A stretch of 42,222 nt of DNA. Origin: Flavobacterium aurantiibacter (GTDB taxonomy: Bacteria; Bacteroidota; Bacteroidia; Flavobacteriales; Flavobacteriaceae). Below are positions 35,001 through 42,207 of the stretch, piece by piece; within the stretch, counting starts at the first letter, position 1, and every line of letters begins with the position of its first letter. A program made the position numbers and the translations under genes. Location of the stretch: positions 416 to 42,637 of the forward strand of contig NZ_NOXX01000184.1 of NCBI RefSeq assembly GCF_002251775.1. Direction: 5' to 3'. The notes below the pieces were generated by a model. The model was given only the letters and a program-made list of their open reading frames with translations. It made no database searches and had not been told where the DNA came from.

Positions 35001-36435
35001 TGTTGTTGAAGGAAAGCGTATTTGTTCCACCAATCGTTAATGTACCTCCCGTGTTGACGTTCAATGCGTTAATGTTTCCAGCTGCAGCGGCTACAGTTAC
35101 GTTATGACTATTCAAGATGGAAATACCCACATTGGTTGGATTACCCGTTCCCAATCGCCAAGTAGCCGCGTCGGCCCAGTTACCTGTCTGACGTGAAACG
35201 TAAGGCACCGTGATCGGATTTGGTGCTGCCGAACCAAAAGCTACGGAACCTGATCCATAACTTCCATCACCAGAATTCGCGCGGGTTAAAAACTGATTCG
35301 ATAAAAATCCACCGTCGCTGGTGTAAGCAGCAAAAAGTTGTAATTCTTGGTTTGCTGTATAATTTAGTGCTGTTTTCGGTATTCGAAATTCAAATCCACG
35401 GGTTAGACTAGTGTTGTCTACATTAATCCCAAATTCTGATCCTGCCGAACCAATAAAGGTGTTACTTCCTGTTCCGGAGGTCAAAGTAAACAAGTCGAGA
35501 AAATACGTTCCCGAACCGTTCGTACCAATGACCGCACAATAGTCGGCATTAAATCCCGCATCAAATGTTGTACCTGAATTCCAATTATTTACACCTGAAG
35601 GCGCATTAGTTCTGTTGAATGAACCATTGTTGAAACCACCTGTGGCCGAATCGATAAACAATAAAATTCTATTTCCGCTTTGTACATTTCCGGCAATAGC
35701 GAAATAGAGATACGTTGCGTCTCCATAGGAATACACCGCATTAATCGAGTGAGATGCACCAAAACTAGGTGTTGGCCCTCCGGCAGATGTTGCCAATGCC
35801 GTCCCCCAAACCGCTTCATCGATATTTCCATTAAGTGCAAAAACCTGATTTACAGTTACTGTTAGTTGCAGGTCGTCGATTCTCCACTGAGCGGTATTTG
35901 CCTCTGCACCCGTTCCTCCAAAACCGTAAATTCTGAAGGTTATTGCTGTTCCATTACCTGACGTTACTGTTGTTGTTGTTGGCGACTTCAATGTCCAAGC
36001 TGAATTTGCCGAATCGGTTCCGCTTGCTAGATTACTTGCGTACGAGTCACTACTTGATCGAACTACAAAGTTAACTGGTCCTGTACCCGTACTACGCATT
36101 CCAAATGAAATTGAATTCAAGGAAACTGTGAAGCCTGCAGCTGGTGTTAGAACAAACTCGAAATAACTAGAAGTTGCTGTATTCAAAGCGCCGTTTTGTA
36201 CTGCTATTCCTGCATTGTTTCCTCCTGATGCGTCGGCATATCCCGAAGAAACAGAAGTATTGGATAACATTGTTACTGCACCGTTTACGTTACCCTGCGT
36301 TACATTTCCAACCGTTAAATTACTGGTAGTGTTGGTACTCGGAGCAGCAGTATTAAAATTCCAAACAATATTCTGTCCAAAAACAGAACTGAAAAATAGT
36401 ATAAAAAAAATCGGGGCGTATTTTTTCAAAATCAT
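29071..36435 (-). CDS. Giant secreted multidomain surface protein, probable T9SS cargo
   Basis: 2,454 residues. A Sec signal peptide (MILKKYAPIFFILFFSSVFG, cleavage about residue 20) is followed by a jelly-roll-like domain (about 22-195). Next comes a CBM9/DOMON-like domain (about 200-410, from NGNIDEAVWG) and a long Gly/Thr/Asn-rich beta-repeat region (about 420-1240) that looks like a beta-helix. Two choice-of-anchor-D-like Ig domains alternate with MAM-like jelly rolls ending IDDLEICPF and AIDNVVIQGQ. The last third has DYNLVGNPYPSAI, common in flavobacterial secreted proteins. The C-terminal about 75 residues (VQLFDLNGRLLYDI to RKVIKQ) resemble a type A T9SS sorting domain. It is probably exported, processed and attached to the cell surface as an adhesin or matrix protein; the ligand is unknown. 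Single-gene unit, converging with the oxygenase gene. Confidence 0.85.
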   Translation of the reverse strand: MILKKYAPIFFILFFSSVFGQNIVWNFNTAAPSTNTTSNLTVGNVTQGNVNGAVTMLSNTSVSSGYADASGGNNAGIAVQNGALNTATSSYFEFVLTPAAGFTVSLNSISFGMRSTGTGPVNFVVRSSSDSYASNLASGTDSANSAWTLKSPTTTTVTSGNGTAITFRIYGFGGTGAEANTAQWRIDDLQLTVTVNQVFALNGNIDEAVWGTALATSAGGPTPSFGASHSINAVYSYGDATYLYFAIAGNVQSGNRILLFIDSATGGFNNGSFNRTNAPSGVNNWNSGTTFDAGFNADYCAVIGTNGSGTYFLDLFTLTSGTGSNTFIGSAGSEFGINVDNTSLTRGFEFRIPKTALNYTANQELQLFAAYTSDGGFLSNQFLTRANSGDGSYGSGSVAFGSAAPNPITVPYVSRQTGNWADAATWRLGTGNPTNVGISILNSHNVTVAAAAGNINALNVNTGGTLTIGGTNTLSFNNTQTFTNAGTTTFSGSGFITMGTNSTLANSGTLTMGSGSLTFGNAGILNQTGTFTAGTSTVTFNGQGTISGTVVANNITANGQLTLSNAVTVNGTLRLNLNSFVDGANSPTYGSASTLLYNHGGAFAINRGNEWTSATSGAGFPNNVTLSNNTTFNMNLGTSASIGGILTVDSGSIFNSLAGTLNIAGSVLNNGTLNTGAGGVVSTGTVTNNGSLVLNGDFTTAANWIQGASATQTNNSRAVFFTGTGTSLITKTGGGTVTFDYLVLNKTAGSVQQSTGTNVIVGGTTGDVLQLINANTYDINGNSLTINGTGTAIGISTNATGRTITSTAANGQLLISNSNKAVTGTGTLILGANVTTVLATGFDFGASKTTINGNLQLNPGGFVNNTNAPIYTNTSTLIYNNNYNVFDEWRATGTTAGLGVPQNVVINSGFTVNMPNADRGLAGNLTATAANAVLSMNATSGNLFVGGNLNFNSGNSFVGNGRSVIFQGSANQNINVAAAPVLTIPSFTIQNAIAVTSNASLNVSAPTAGAAITITNAGGTFTWGANTLTIGTSGVASTLAGAGSLVGNAAATLVLQGSGSIGTLRFTETTQLGTLTINRTAGAVAAVLGSALTVNTAMNLTAGILDLNTSTLTLGAAVTAVTGASSNNFMITDVSIGGALRKNFTNGTAVSRSFTFPIGTTTTQYTPASFSCTTGDFATANLTMSVDNVIDPNNESDSYITRYWQTSATGITNATFDFSGTYLAGDVVGTHTNMYSGRYIGSTGNWIIGNLVCNPTCTNTVSFTGLTTAAGALSGTTNTYTAGDIFRRAEINVLNASNTSIATGATFAFGSQSAGNAVDQTFTIQNLGLQTLNLSAATVTGAGFSLFLNYSSTVTGGSSTTFTIRLLGDTVGSVSGSISIPNNDITGSENPFVINFSGTITCYRATSESAAKGSYAADEVLIDGRSWFLSEALIGDQTNDYKIGTKSIRFRADVNSVAEMLEDQLLGINAVSFNYRRFGTDAITATFVVEYSKDSGNSWIQLGAAITPTGTVQTFNQSLQQSGPVRLRIKYNSGTTNPNHQFNIDDLEICPFNLPAEIEVFGNQASIQDESTTTSLQNNTKFSNSYFTSDGVITKTFIITNTGTGTLSLSQPTLTGASEFSISASLPVTSLNAGQSTSFSIAFSSTTAGAKIATVSIVNNDSNENPFNFDISADANNYKRCALTAVTTIAQQTFETSPASPVVNYTGSGGTFAVTGGTAYGDNRITTTNKFIGAQSYQVTGATAATNVLSFDNVVTTNYKNISLTFNLGFYGISSTQGLETSDEVRVAISTDGGTTYVDQILIRGNNNALLDINTSTVATGTKIYTLVGNLTTFGARSNSVNGLPRTYSITNIDAPTNQVRVRFTIKTNTNSGNEVIAIDNVVIQGQQESTKTWIAGAWDTSAPSDTDKIIIDDDFNTGVSGSLQGCECQISSGRTLTIASNTYAEIQSNIVNNGNAIIIEDSGSLIQYNDNAVNVGNIEMTRITSPYEEYDYVYWSSPVTSTTFQVPFDGWRSDYTFAFNTAAYEDVNGDSYDDNGNAWVNVAFTSQMTPGVGYAIMAPTDLGTYPTTDAVVFSGSPNNGQISYTLMESNNVADLSDDYNLVGNPYPSAISADSFINDNLANFEGTIYLWTHVGDIQPSTTNPGPGGYNFSSDDYAMYNLTGGIGVGTGSVSGSTTPNGFIAAGQAFFIEGSNAGSIVFRNSMRGLGYNNQQFFRPAELPPMPLGDSNQGKIWLKLHNSDGMSSQQLVAFLPGATDDFDKGYDGKFNPAGAALNFYSRINSEFYRIQALGNFTGDHVVPLGFTSGVSGQTYISIDQFEGVFVDVSIPILLYDALLDIHHDLRLAPYGFIAEIGAQNNRFYLKFNQAPLSISTPEPHQAQVDVVATNNHLLIKSVQDVIKNVQLFDLNGRLLYDIYDVASAEAQIETAKFQTKILLVKIELESGIVSTRKVIKQ

Positions 36436-36555
36436 AAATCAACGGGCATTTATATACAAAATCATTTATTTTCGCTTTGTTTTTAGGCTGTCTAGAAAAA
36501 AAGGGAATTTAAATTAGGAAGTAAATTCGTCAGATTTTAAATTGATTATTGCGAA

Positions 36556-36570
36556 ATCGATTTAATCGAT
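36556..36570. repeat. 15-bp inverted repeat between the giant gene and recX
   Basis: ATCGATT and AATCGAT flank one T. It lies in the 215-bp divergent gap. It could be an operator, but chance occurrence in AT-rich DNA is possible. Confidence 0.35.
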
Positions 36571-36650
36571 AAAGAGGGTTAAAAGTCCGACGAAATGCGC
36601 GGTTGGAAAATCCATAAAATGAGGACATTACTCTAAAAATTCATCATGAA

Positions 36651-37115
36651 ATGAATCCGATCACGAGCGAAATATGGCAAAAAATTACTCGGTATTGCGC
36701 GTACCAGGAGCGTTGTCATTTTGAAGTGAAAATAAAACTCCGAGAACTCGGTGCCACAGCCGAAGTTCAAGATGAAATACTTGTAAAACTCATCGCCGAT
36801 AATTACCTCAACGAAGAACGCTTTGCGCGAACCTTTGCCCGGGGAAAAAGCCGAATAAAATCTTGGGGGAAAAATAAAATCTCCGCCGAACTAAAACAAC
36901 GTGGCATTTCACACACCGTCATAAATCTGGCGCTAGCTGAAATAGAACAAGAATACAGGGAAAATTTCGAGAAAACCGCCACAAAGATATTTGAACAGAC
37001 TACTGAAAAAAACGTCCTCAAAAAACGAAAAAAATGTTGCGACTACCTATTGCGGCGCGGATATGAAAGCGATCTGGTTTACGAATTTGTTACCAAACTA
37101 GAAAAAGGAAATTAA
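36651..37115 (+). CDS. recX: RecX-family regulatory protein
   Basis: A 154-residue, all-helical RecX protein, a modulator of RecA filaments. The typical N-terminal part CAYQERCHFEVKIKLRELG (residues 16-34) and the middle LIADNYLNEERFARTFARGK are clear. The basic segment SWGKNKISAELKQRGI follows, and the C-terminal helical repeat contains CCDYLLRRGYESDLV. Length is normal. recA is not nearby. The stop codon overlaps the stop of the convergent ketosynthase gene by 4 bp. Confidence 0.93.
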   Translation: MNPITSEIWQKITRYCAYQERCHFEVKIKLRELGATAEVQDEILVKLIADNYLNEERFARTFARGKSRIKSWGKNKISAELKQRGISHTVINLALAEIEQEYRENFEKTATKIFEQTTEKNVLKKRKKCCDYLLRRGYESDLVYEFVTKLEKGN

Positions 37116-38263
37116 GCACGAGATAAAACCACGCTTACTGCATTTCCACCAAAACCAACCGCATTCAGTAATACCGAACGTACTTGCGTGGGCAGCTCTT
37201 GATTTAAGAAGGGTTGATACGGCACTTGTTGCCTGCGAAGCATTTCCATGCCCAATACCAAATTAAATAAACCGCTGGCGCCAAACGTATGCCCTATTTT
37301 CCATTTTGTGTTTGCCAAAAAAGGCTTGTTTTCTCCAAAAACTGCTTCTAAAGCGGCCAATTCCGACGCATCGCCACGCAAGGTTCCAGGCGCGTGGGTA
37401 ATTACGACATCGATATTTTCCTTTTCGATACCGCATAATGCCATTTCCATAGACTCTACCAAACAAAAACCCGATTTACTTAATGAAGTCGGACTCTCCA
37501 ATCGCTCGGCTGCAAAACCATAGCCAGACACACAAACTGCATCATTCGAAGTTTTTTCGGAACTCAATAAACAAGAAACAGCGCCTTCGCCTAAAACCAT
37601 CGTGTTTCTTTGCTTTGAGATGTCCATGGCGCGACACGGAAAAATTGAATCTTCATTCGAATACACATTCATACCCTGCATTTGTGCCACAGTAAAGGCT
37701 GTTAATGGGGCTTCGGCAGCACCCACTAAAAACTGTTTGCTCATTCCAGAACCAATCCAAGCCATACCGTTTAATAGCGCATGTAAACCACTGGAACAGG
37801 TAACCGAATGTGAAAAATTAATTCCGGGAAAACCTAAATCTTGTGCGACCCAAGAAGAAATATTCCCTAAAGTGGTTGAAGGCGAGGTTTGTGCACTGCT
37901 CTCTCCCGTTTTTAAAAAATGTTTGTACGACTCTTCAAAAACAGTAGTTGCACCTCGCGACGACGCGATATTAATTCCCGTATCTGGAATGTCTCTGACA
38001 TCTACAAAAGACCTCAATTGTCGGCTGGCAGCAATTGCCAACAAAGCCGAACGATCTAAATGTTTATAGCGCTTTTCCGACTTTATTATTTCTGAAATCA
38101 CTTCACTACAAGCCGAATCTAGTTTTCCGGAAAACACACCCAAGTCCGTATCTAATTTCAAGCTTGTGTTCGCATCAAACCAGGCATCGGATAGCGAATC
38201 AACGTCCATTCCCAACGGCGAAATCGCAGAAAAATGATTGACAAAAAAAGGTTTTTTTTCCAT
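37112..38263 (-). CDS. FabF-like beta-ketoacyl synthase in the biotin operon
   Basis: A 383-residue thiolase-fold condensing enzyme. The Cys-His-His triad of elongating ketosynthases is complete: Cys156 (VTCSSGLHALL), His290 (ITHAPGTLRGDASE) and His325 (KWKIGHTFGASGL, with Lys320 or Lys322). Asn/Gly motifs at the C-terminus (NAVGFGGNAVSVVL) are typical. It is shorter than FabF (about 410) and diverged, so it is probably not the housekeeping enzyme. The ATG at 38263 overlaps the bioA stop (TGATG); an upstream TTG is less likely. As the last gene of bioD-bioA-KAS it may help build the pimeloyl precursor of biotin. That role is inferred from context only. Confidence 0.88.
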   Translation of the reverse strand: MEKKPFFVNHFSAISPLGMDVDSLSDAWFDANTSLKLDTDLGVFSGKLDSACSEVISEIIKSEKRYKHLDRSALLAIAASRQLRSFVDVRDIPDTGINIASSRGATTVFEESYKHFLKTGESSAQTSPSTTLGNISSWVAQDLGFPGINFSHSVTCSSGLHALLNGMAWIGSGMSKQFLVGAAEAPLTAFTVAQMQGMNVYSNEDSIFPCRAMDISKQRNTMVLGEGAVSCLLSSEKTSNDAVCVSGYGFAAERLESPTSLSKSGFCLVESMEMALCGIEKENIDVVITHAPGTLRGDASELAALEAVFGENKPFLANTKWKIGHTFGASGLFNLVLGMEMLRRQQVPYQPFLNQELPTQVRSVLLNAVGFGGNAVSVVLSRA

Positions 38264-39540
38264 CAATCTACAAATTTATCTAAAGCTCGTTCAACCATCA
38301 AATACACGTATTCCAAGTCTTTTTGCTTAATGTTAAACGGCGGTAAAATATAAATTGTTCCCCCAACTGGGCGCAGTAAAACGCCGTTTTCAATAAAAAA
38401 GCGATACAGCCGATTCCGTAAATCCGAGTAATAATCCTGCGGAGGAACCGCCAATTCAATAGCGATAATCACTCCTTTGACTCGAACGTTCCGCACTTTC
38501 TTGGAATGTTGTAAACTTTCGGCGAAAGCCAAATGCAAGCCATTGATTTTCTGTACTTTTTTAAACGTACTCTTCTTACGTAATTGCTTGATACTCGCTA
38601 AAGCTGCGGCACAACCCGTTGGATTCGCCGTAAATGTGTGTCCGTGAAACAGCGCCTTGCTTTTATCAGGACTCAAAAATCCGTTATAGATCTCGTCTGT
38701 AAATGATGTAACTGCCAGCGGAATCGTTCCCGATGTGAGTGCTTTAGACAAACAAATCATATCGGGCGCTACACCCAATTGCGAACTAGCAAAGAGCGTT
38801 CCTGTCTTACAAAAACCAGTCATTACCTCATCAGCAATCGTAAAAACACCGGCATTTTTGCAAATCGCGATCAATCGTGTTAAAATCTCCGGCTCGTACA
38901 TTACCATACCAGCTGCGCCTTGCACCAAGGGTTCGAAGATAAATGCGGCCGCCTTCTTGTTCGCAATAATTTCTTTCAAAGCTTTTTCGCTGGCTTCCTC
39001 CTGCCCTTTTACAGGAACTGGAATTCGCACCACATCGATCAACATACTTTGAAATGCTTCCGAGAAAATCGAAATGCTGCTCGCGCCCATAGCACCAAAA
39101 GTATCGCCGTGGTACGCATCTTCGAAGGCGATGATGGTAGGTCGGATTTCTACTTTATTAAAATAAAATTGCAAAGCAGCCTTTAAAGCAATTTCCACCG
39201 CCGTGGAGCCATTATCCGAAAAGAAAAACTTACGCTGGTTATCTGGTAAAATCTCTGTAAGTACTTCGGCTAATTCAACGGCTGGCTGATGTGTAAAACC
39301 GCCAAAAAGCACGTGCTCTAAGGTTTGGAGCTGTTTGCTGATGGCTTTTGTTACTTTTTTATTTCGGTGCCCAAACGGACAAGTCCACCAACTGGAAATA
39401 GCATCGATGTAGCGTTTCCCGTTTTCGTCAAACAAATACGAACCTTTTCCGTGCGTAATTCCGATCGCCGGATCGGCTGTTTGATGTTGGGTGTACGGAT
39501 GCCAAAGCAACTGCGCATCTCTTTCGGCTAAACTTTTCAT
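38263..39540 (-). CDS. bioA: Adenosylmethionine-8-amino-7-oxononanoate aminotransferase BioA
   Basis: PLP enzyme converting 8-amino-7-oxononanoate to 7,8-diaminononanoate with SAM as amino donor. It begins MKSLAERDAQLLWHPYTQ, the typical BioA N-terminus. Motifs include SSWWTCPFGH (49-58), DNGSTAVEIALK (109-120), DEVMTGFCKTG (237-247) and the PLP lysine K266 in CLSKALTSG. The frame is open nine codons further, but the ATG at 39540 overlaps the bioD stop as ATGA and fits the family, giving 425 residues. Confidence 0.96.
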   Translation of the reverse strand: MKSLAERDAQLLWHPYTQHQTADPAIGITHGKGSYLFDENGKRYIDAISSWWTCPFGHRNKKVTKAISKQLQTLEHVLFGGFTHQPAVELAEVLTEILPDNQRKFFFSDNGSTAVEIALKAALQFYFNKVEIRPTIIAFEDAYHGDTFGAMGASSISIFSEAFQSMLIDVVRIPVPVKGQEEASEKALKEIIANKKAAAFIFEPLVQGAAGMVMYEPEILTRLIAICKNAGVFTIADEVMTGFCKTGTLFASSQLGVAPDMICLSKALTSGTIPLAVTSFTDEIYNGFLSPDKSKALFHGHTFTANPTGCAAALASIKQLRKKSTFKKVQKINGLHLAFAESLQHSKKVRNVRVKGVIIAIELAVPPQDYYSDLRNRLYRFFIENGVLLRPVGGTIYILPPFNIKQKDLEYVYLMVERALDKFVD

Positions 39541-40154
39541 GCCAAGGTCTTTAATTGCGCACTCCATTCTTCTGCGTAAGCGGAAATAACTCGACTGTCG
39601 ATATACGGTTCTTCTTCCAACCGACCGATAACAGGTAGATTCGTCATTGCTAAAATAATCGACTCCGACGCTGGATTCGAACCATTAAAAACAAGTCCGG
39701 CTATGCGTTTTCCGCGTGCACGCAAACTTTCAACGGTTAATAAGGTGTGATTGATACTTCCTAAATAATGTCGGGAAACTACAACGACTAAATCGGTTGG
39801 TGCAATTAAATCGACCACCAAATGTTGCTCGTTTAAAGGAACTAAAATCCCACCGGCGCCTTCGATGACAAGACTATTCTTGGTTTTCGGACGCTTAATT
39901 TGAGTGATATCGATTGTTCTATTTTCTTGCTCGGCTGCGAAATGCGGGCTCGCCGGTGTGTGAAATTTATAAGCGTTGTCGTGAAAAACGGTTTTTGAAT
40001 TTGAAATGTACGATTTCACTCGATCGGCATCGCCAAAGTCAAAATCACCTGATTGTATCGGTTTCCAGTAATCGGCTTGCAAAGCTTCAGTAATTGCGGC
40101 GGCGGCCACGGTTTTTCCAACGTCGGTTCCGATTCCGGTTACAAAAATTTCCAT
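39537..40154 (-). CDS. bioD: Dethiobiotin synthetase BioD
   Basis: ATP-dependent carboxylation and ring closure of diaminononanoate to dethiobiotin. The N-terminal P-loop is GIGTDVGKT (7-15), followed by YWKPIQSG, and EGAGGILVPL carries the second nucleotide/metal-binding motif. 205 residues is normal. It is the first gene of bioD-bioA-KAS, coupled to bioA by ATGA. Confidence 0.96.
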   Translation of the reverse strand: MEIFVTGIGTDVGKTVAAAAITEALQADYWKPIQSGDFDFGDADRVKSYISNSKTVFHDNAYKFHTPASPHFAAEQENRTIDITQIKRPKTKNSLVIEGAGGILVPLNEQHLVVDLIAPTDLVVVVSRHYLGSINHTLLTVESLRARGKRIAGLVFNGSNPASESIILAMTNLPVIGRLEEEPYIDSRVISAYAEEWSAQLKTLA

Positions 40155-40172
40155 CTGCGTTTAATTAAGCCG

Positions 40173-40180
40173 CAAATTTA
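40173..40180 (-). promoter_or_regulatory. -7 element of the bioD operon
   Basis: TAAATTTG on the minus strand matches TAnnTTTG and lies 19 bp before the bioD ATG. No clear -33 TTG and no recognisable biotin-repressor palindrome was seen. Confidence 0.45.
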
Positions 40181-40220
40181 AGTCGCCTATCCTGAATTGT
40201 CGCGTTAATTACTATTTCTT

Positions 40221-41357
40221 TTAGATAAAACTGATGTCTTTAAGTAGGGAAACCAGTTGCTGAATTTCGCTTTCGCTGTTAAACGCATGTAAACAAATCC
40301 GCAAACGCTCTTGTCCGGCGGGAACGGTAGGCGACAAGATAGCTTTCACGTCAAAGCCGGCTTCCTGTACCGTTGCAGCTGCGTGTTTAACCGCAGTATT
40401 GCCAGAAATGTTCATGGTTTGTATGGCCGATTGGCTTTCGCCGAATTGCGACTCGATTCCGTGAAATTGTATGGCAGTTCGAAAACAACGAATTCGGTTT
40501 TGCAACTCTTGAATTGGCTTACTATTTTCCTCAAAAAGTTGAATCGACGCTGCAATAGCCGCTACATTAATCGGAGGAAGTGCGGTGGTGTAAATAAAAC
40601 TTCGCGCAAAATTAATGAGAAAATCGCGCAATTGCTCGCTGCCTAAAACCGCAGCGCCGTTGCAGCCAAAAGCTTTTCCGAAAGTTACAATTCGAGCAAA
40701 AACGGGTCCGGCTAGTTCCGACGGACAAGCAAGTCCTTTGCCCGACTTCATGACGCCAACGGCATGTGCTTCGTCGAGAATTAAAAAGGCTTGGTATTGT
40801 TGGCAAACAGAAACCAATTTTTGTAAATCGGGCACATCGCCATCCATAGAGAAAACGGTTTCGGTAATAACGAAAACAGATTCGGCCTGATGTTTTTGAA
40901 GCAGCAGCTCGAGCTGATCGATGTTATTGTGTTCGAATTTGTATGCTTTTGCAAGCGATTGCTGGATGCCGTCGCGAATCGAAGCATGTACCAATTCGTC
41001 GTAAAAAATAAGATCGTTGCGCCCGGGCAAGCTTGAAACAAGACCGGCGTTGGCGTCGAATCCGGAATTAAAAATAAGTGCCGTTTCGGCTTCGAAAAAC
41101 GCACAGCAAGCTTTTTCGGCCAACTGATACAATTGGTGATTGCCCGAAATTAAGCGCGAGCCACCACTGCCCGAAAACTCGAGTTTATTTTTTTGAAGAA
41201 ACTCGAGACTGCGTGTAAAAAGTTGTTGGTTGTTGGCAAAGCCGAGGTAATCGTTTGAGGAGAAATCAATCGGCAAACGCGTATGGGAAAGAGTTCGAAA
41301 GGCGTTTTCGTCTTGTCGCTTTCGAAGTTTATTAGCAGCGTTTTTAGGGAATGACAT
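40221..41357 (-). CDS. bioF: 8-amino-7-oxononanoate synthase BioF
   Basis: PLP-dependent alpha-oxoamine synthase condensing a pimeloyl thioester with L-alanine, the first committed ring-assembly step. Motifs include FSSNDYLGF (32-40), GSGGSRLISGNH (63-74), ILDEAHAVGVMKSGKG (193-208) and the PLP lysine K228 in TFGKAFGCNGA. 378 residues is normal. It lies 66 bp upstream of bioD on the same strand, with a separate promoter-like element before bioD, so cotranscription is possible but not certain. Confidence 0.95.
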   Translation of the reverse strand: MSFPKNAANKLRKRQDENAFRTLSHTRLPIDFSSNDYLGFANNQQLFTRSLEFLQKNKLEFSGSGGSRLISGNHQLYQLAEKACCAFFEAETALIFNSGFDANAGLVSSLPGRNDLIFYDELVHASIRDGIQQSLAKAYKFEHNNIDQLELLLQKHQAESVFVITETVFSMDGDVPDLQKLVSVCQQYQAFLILDEAHAVGVMKSGKGLACPSELAGPVFARIVTFGKAFGCNGAAVLGSEQLRDFLINFARSFIYTTALPPINVAAIAASIQLFEENSKPIQELQNRIRCFRTAIQFHGIESQFGESQSAIQTMNISGNTAVKHAAATVQEAGFDVKAILSPTVPAGQERLRICLHAFNSESEIQQLVSLLKDISFI

Positions 41358-41380
41358 ACAGTTAAAATCTGAGCTAAAAT

Positions 41381-41404
41381 AAAAAAACGCCCGAAGGCGT
41401 TTTT
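41381..41404 (-). terminator. Terminator of the cold-shock gene
   Basis: On the minus strand AAAAACGCC and GGCGTTTTT form a 9-bp stem around a TTCG loop closed by C-G, the very stable UUCG tetraloop. It is followed by further T residues. It lies 21 bp after the csp stop and before bioF. Confidence 0.9.
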
Positions 41405-41424
41405 AAAAATCGTAAACTTTATGT

Positions 41425-41622
41425 TTAGTCAACTGCAGTTACTTGTGCTGCAACTTTTCCTTTTCGTCCTTCTTCTTCCTCGTAAGATACACGATCACCT
41501 TGTTGAAGACCATCAGTTGAAATTCCTGTTGCATGAACAAAAATGTCTTGTCCTGTTTCTTCATCGGTAATGAATCCGTAACCTTTTGATTCGTTAAAAA
41601 ACTTTACTGTACCTGTACGCAT
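41425..41622 (-). CDS. Cold-shock domain protein (CspA family)
   Basis: A 65-residue single OB-fold protein that binds single-stranded RNA or DNA. RNP1 is KGYGFI (13-18) and RNP2 DIFVHA (26-31), both intact. The usual start MRTGTVKFFNESKGYGF and length fit the family. Whether it is cold-induced cannot be told: the predicted leader is only about 20 bases, not the long structured leader of E. coli cspA, so it may be a constitutive or growth-phase member. Single-gene unit with its own promoter and terminator. Confidence 0.96.
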   Translation of the reverse strand: MRTGTVKFFNESKGYGFITDEETGQDIFVHATGISTDGLQQGDRVSYEEEEGRKGKVAAQVTAVD

Positions 41623-41647
41623 TGTAAAAAAATATGAGATTATGCGC

Positions 41648-41680
41648 CAAAGGTAACCTTATTTGGTATGCAAACGCAAA
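41648..41680 (-). promoter_or_regulatory. Promoter of the cold-shock gene
   Basis: On the minus strand TTTG (41680-41677), a 21-bp spacer and TACCTTTG (41655-41648) match the Bacteroidota pattern well, with the ATG about 26 bp downstream of the -7 element. Confidence 0.7.
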
Positions 41681-42012
41681 GAGTTGTTAAAAATTTGTAA
41701 AAAAATACGATATTTTTTCGCCTTTAGAATTGAATTTCAACGTTTTTAGAGATCAATGTTTATCACTTTTACGACTGTGTATTTTATATTGGTTTTGACC
41801 GAAGCAATTTGATAATGTTCCAATTCAAGAATTCAGAAAATACAGTTTACTCAAAAAACATACGGTTTTTCCGTAAGTGAAAATCAAAAGTTCTCAAGAG
41901 CTTTGTGTCAAAAAACAATTTAATTCCAAAAATTGTCTCCTAGCTGTGACGCTTTTTTAGGAAAAACAAGATTTTTTATTATACAATATGTATAATTTTA
42001 CTTACATTTACA
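41681..42012. other. AT-rich intergenic region
   Basis: About 330 bp with no recognisable gene. A small hairpin TACGG-TTTTT-CCGTA (41861-41875) is present but lacks a T run after it. Several short TAnnTTTR-like elements occur, none convincing. Confidence 0.5.
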
Positions 42013-42207
42013 ATGTCTTTTGATTCAGTAAAAACAAAAATTCGCAGAAGTACCGATCAAGCGCTTTTGGATGCAAAGATTCTTAATGCAAGATCAATCG
42101 AGATACAACTTCCTTCCATAATCGATGGTTGGAGGTTCAATTTTAGAAAGCAGTTAAAGATTGAACGTTTTGTAATCTTTCTAAGTACACGACAAAAATT
42201 GTATTAA
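42013..42207 (+). CDS. Short unassigned protein, possibly a truncated acyltransferase N-terminus
   Basis: A 64-residue frame beginning MSFDSVKTKIRRSTDQ and containing SIEIQLPSIIDGWRFNF (about residues 28-44). This looks like real protein, not random sequence, up to about residue 50. The segment recalls the N-terminus of small GNAT-like acetyltransferases of Bacteroidota, a memory-based guess. The last 14 residues do not look conserved, so the frame may be broken near 42165. The window ends 15 bp after the stop, so any continuation in another frame cannot be seen. Function unknown. Confidence 0.4.
   Translation: MSFDSVKTKIRRSTDQALLDAKILNARSIEIQLPSIIDGWRFNFRKQLKIERFVIFLSTRQKLY

Noticed and set aside
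29071..36435. CRISPR array or DNA repeats within the giant gene
   Set aside because: Repetition is at the protein level (beta-strand repeats rich in Gly, Thr and Asn). There are no evenly spaced identical DNA repeats with unique spacers.
41623..41655. Long thermosensor-type leader on the cold-shock gene
   Set aside because: The TACCTTTG element lies about 26 bp from the ATG, so there is no room for a long structured leader.
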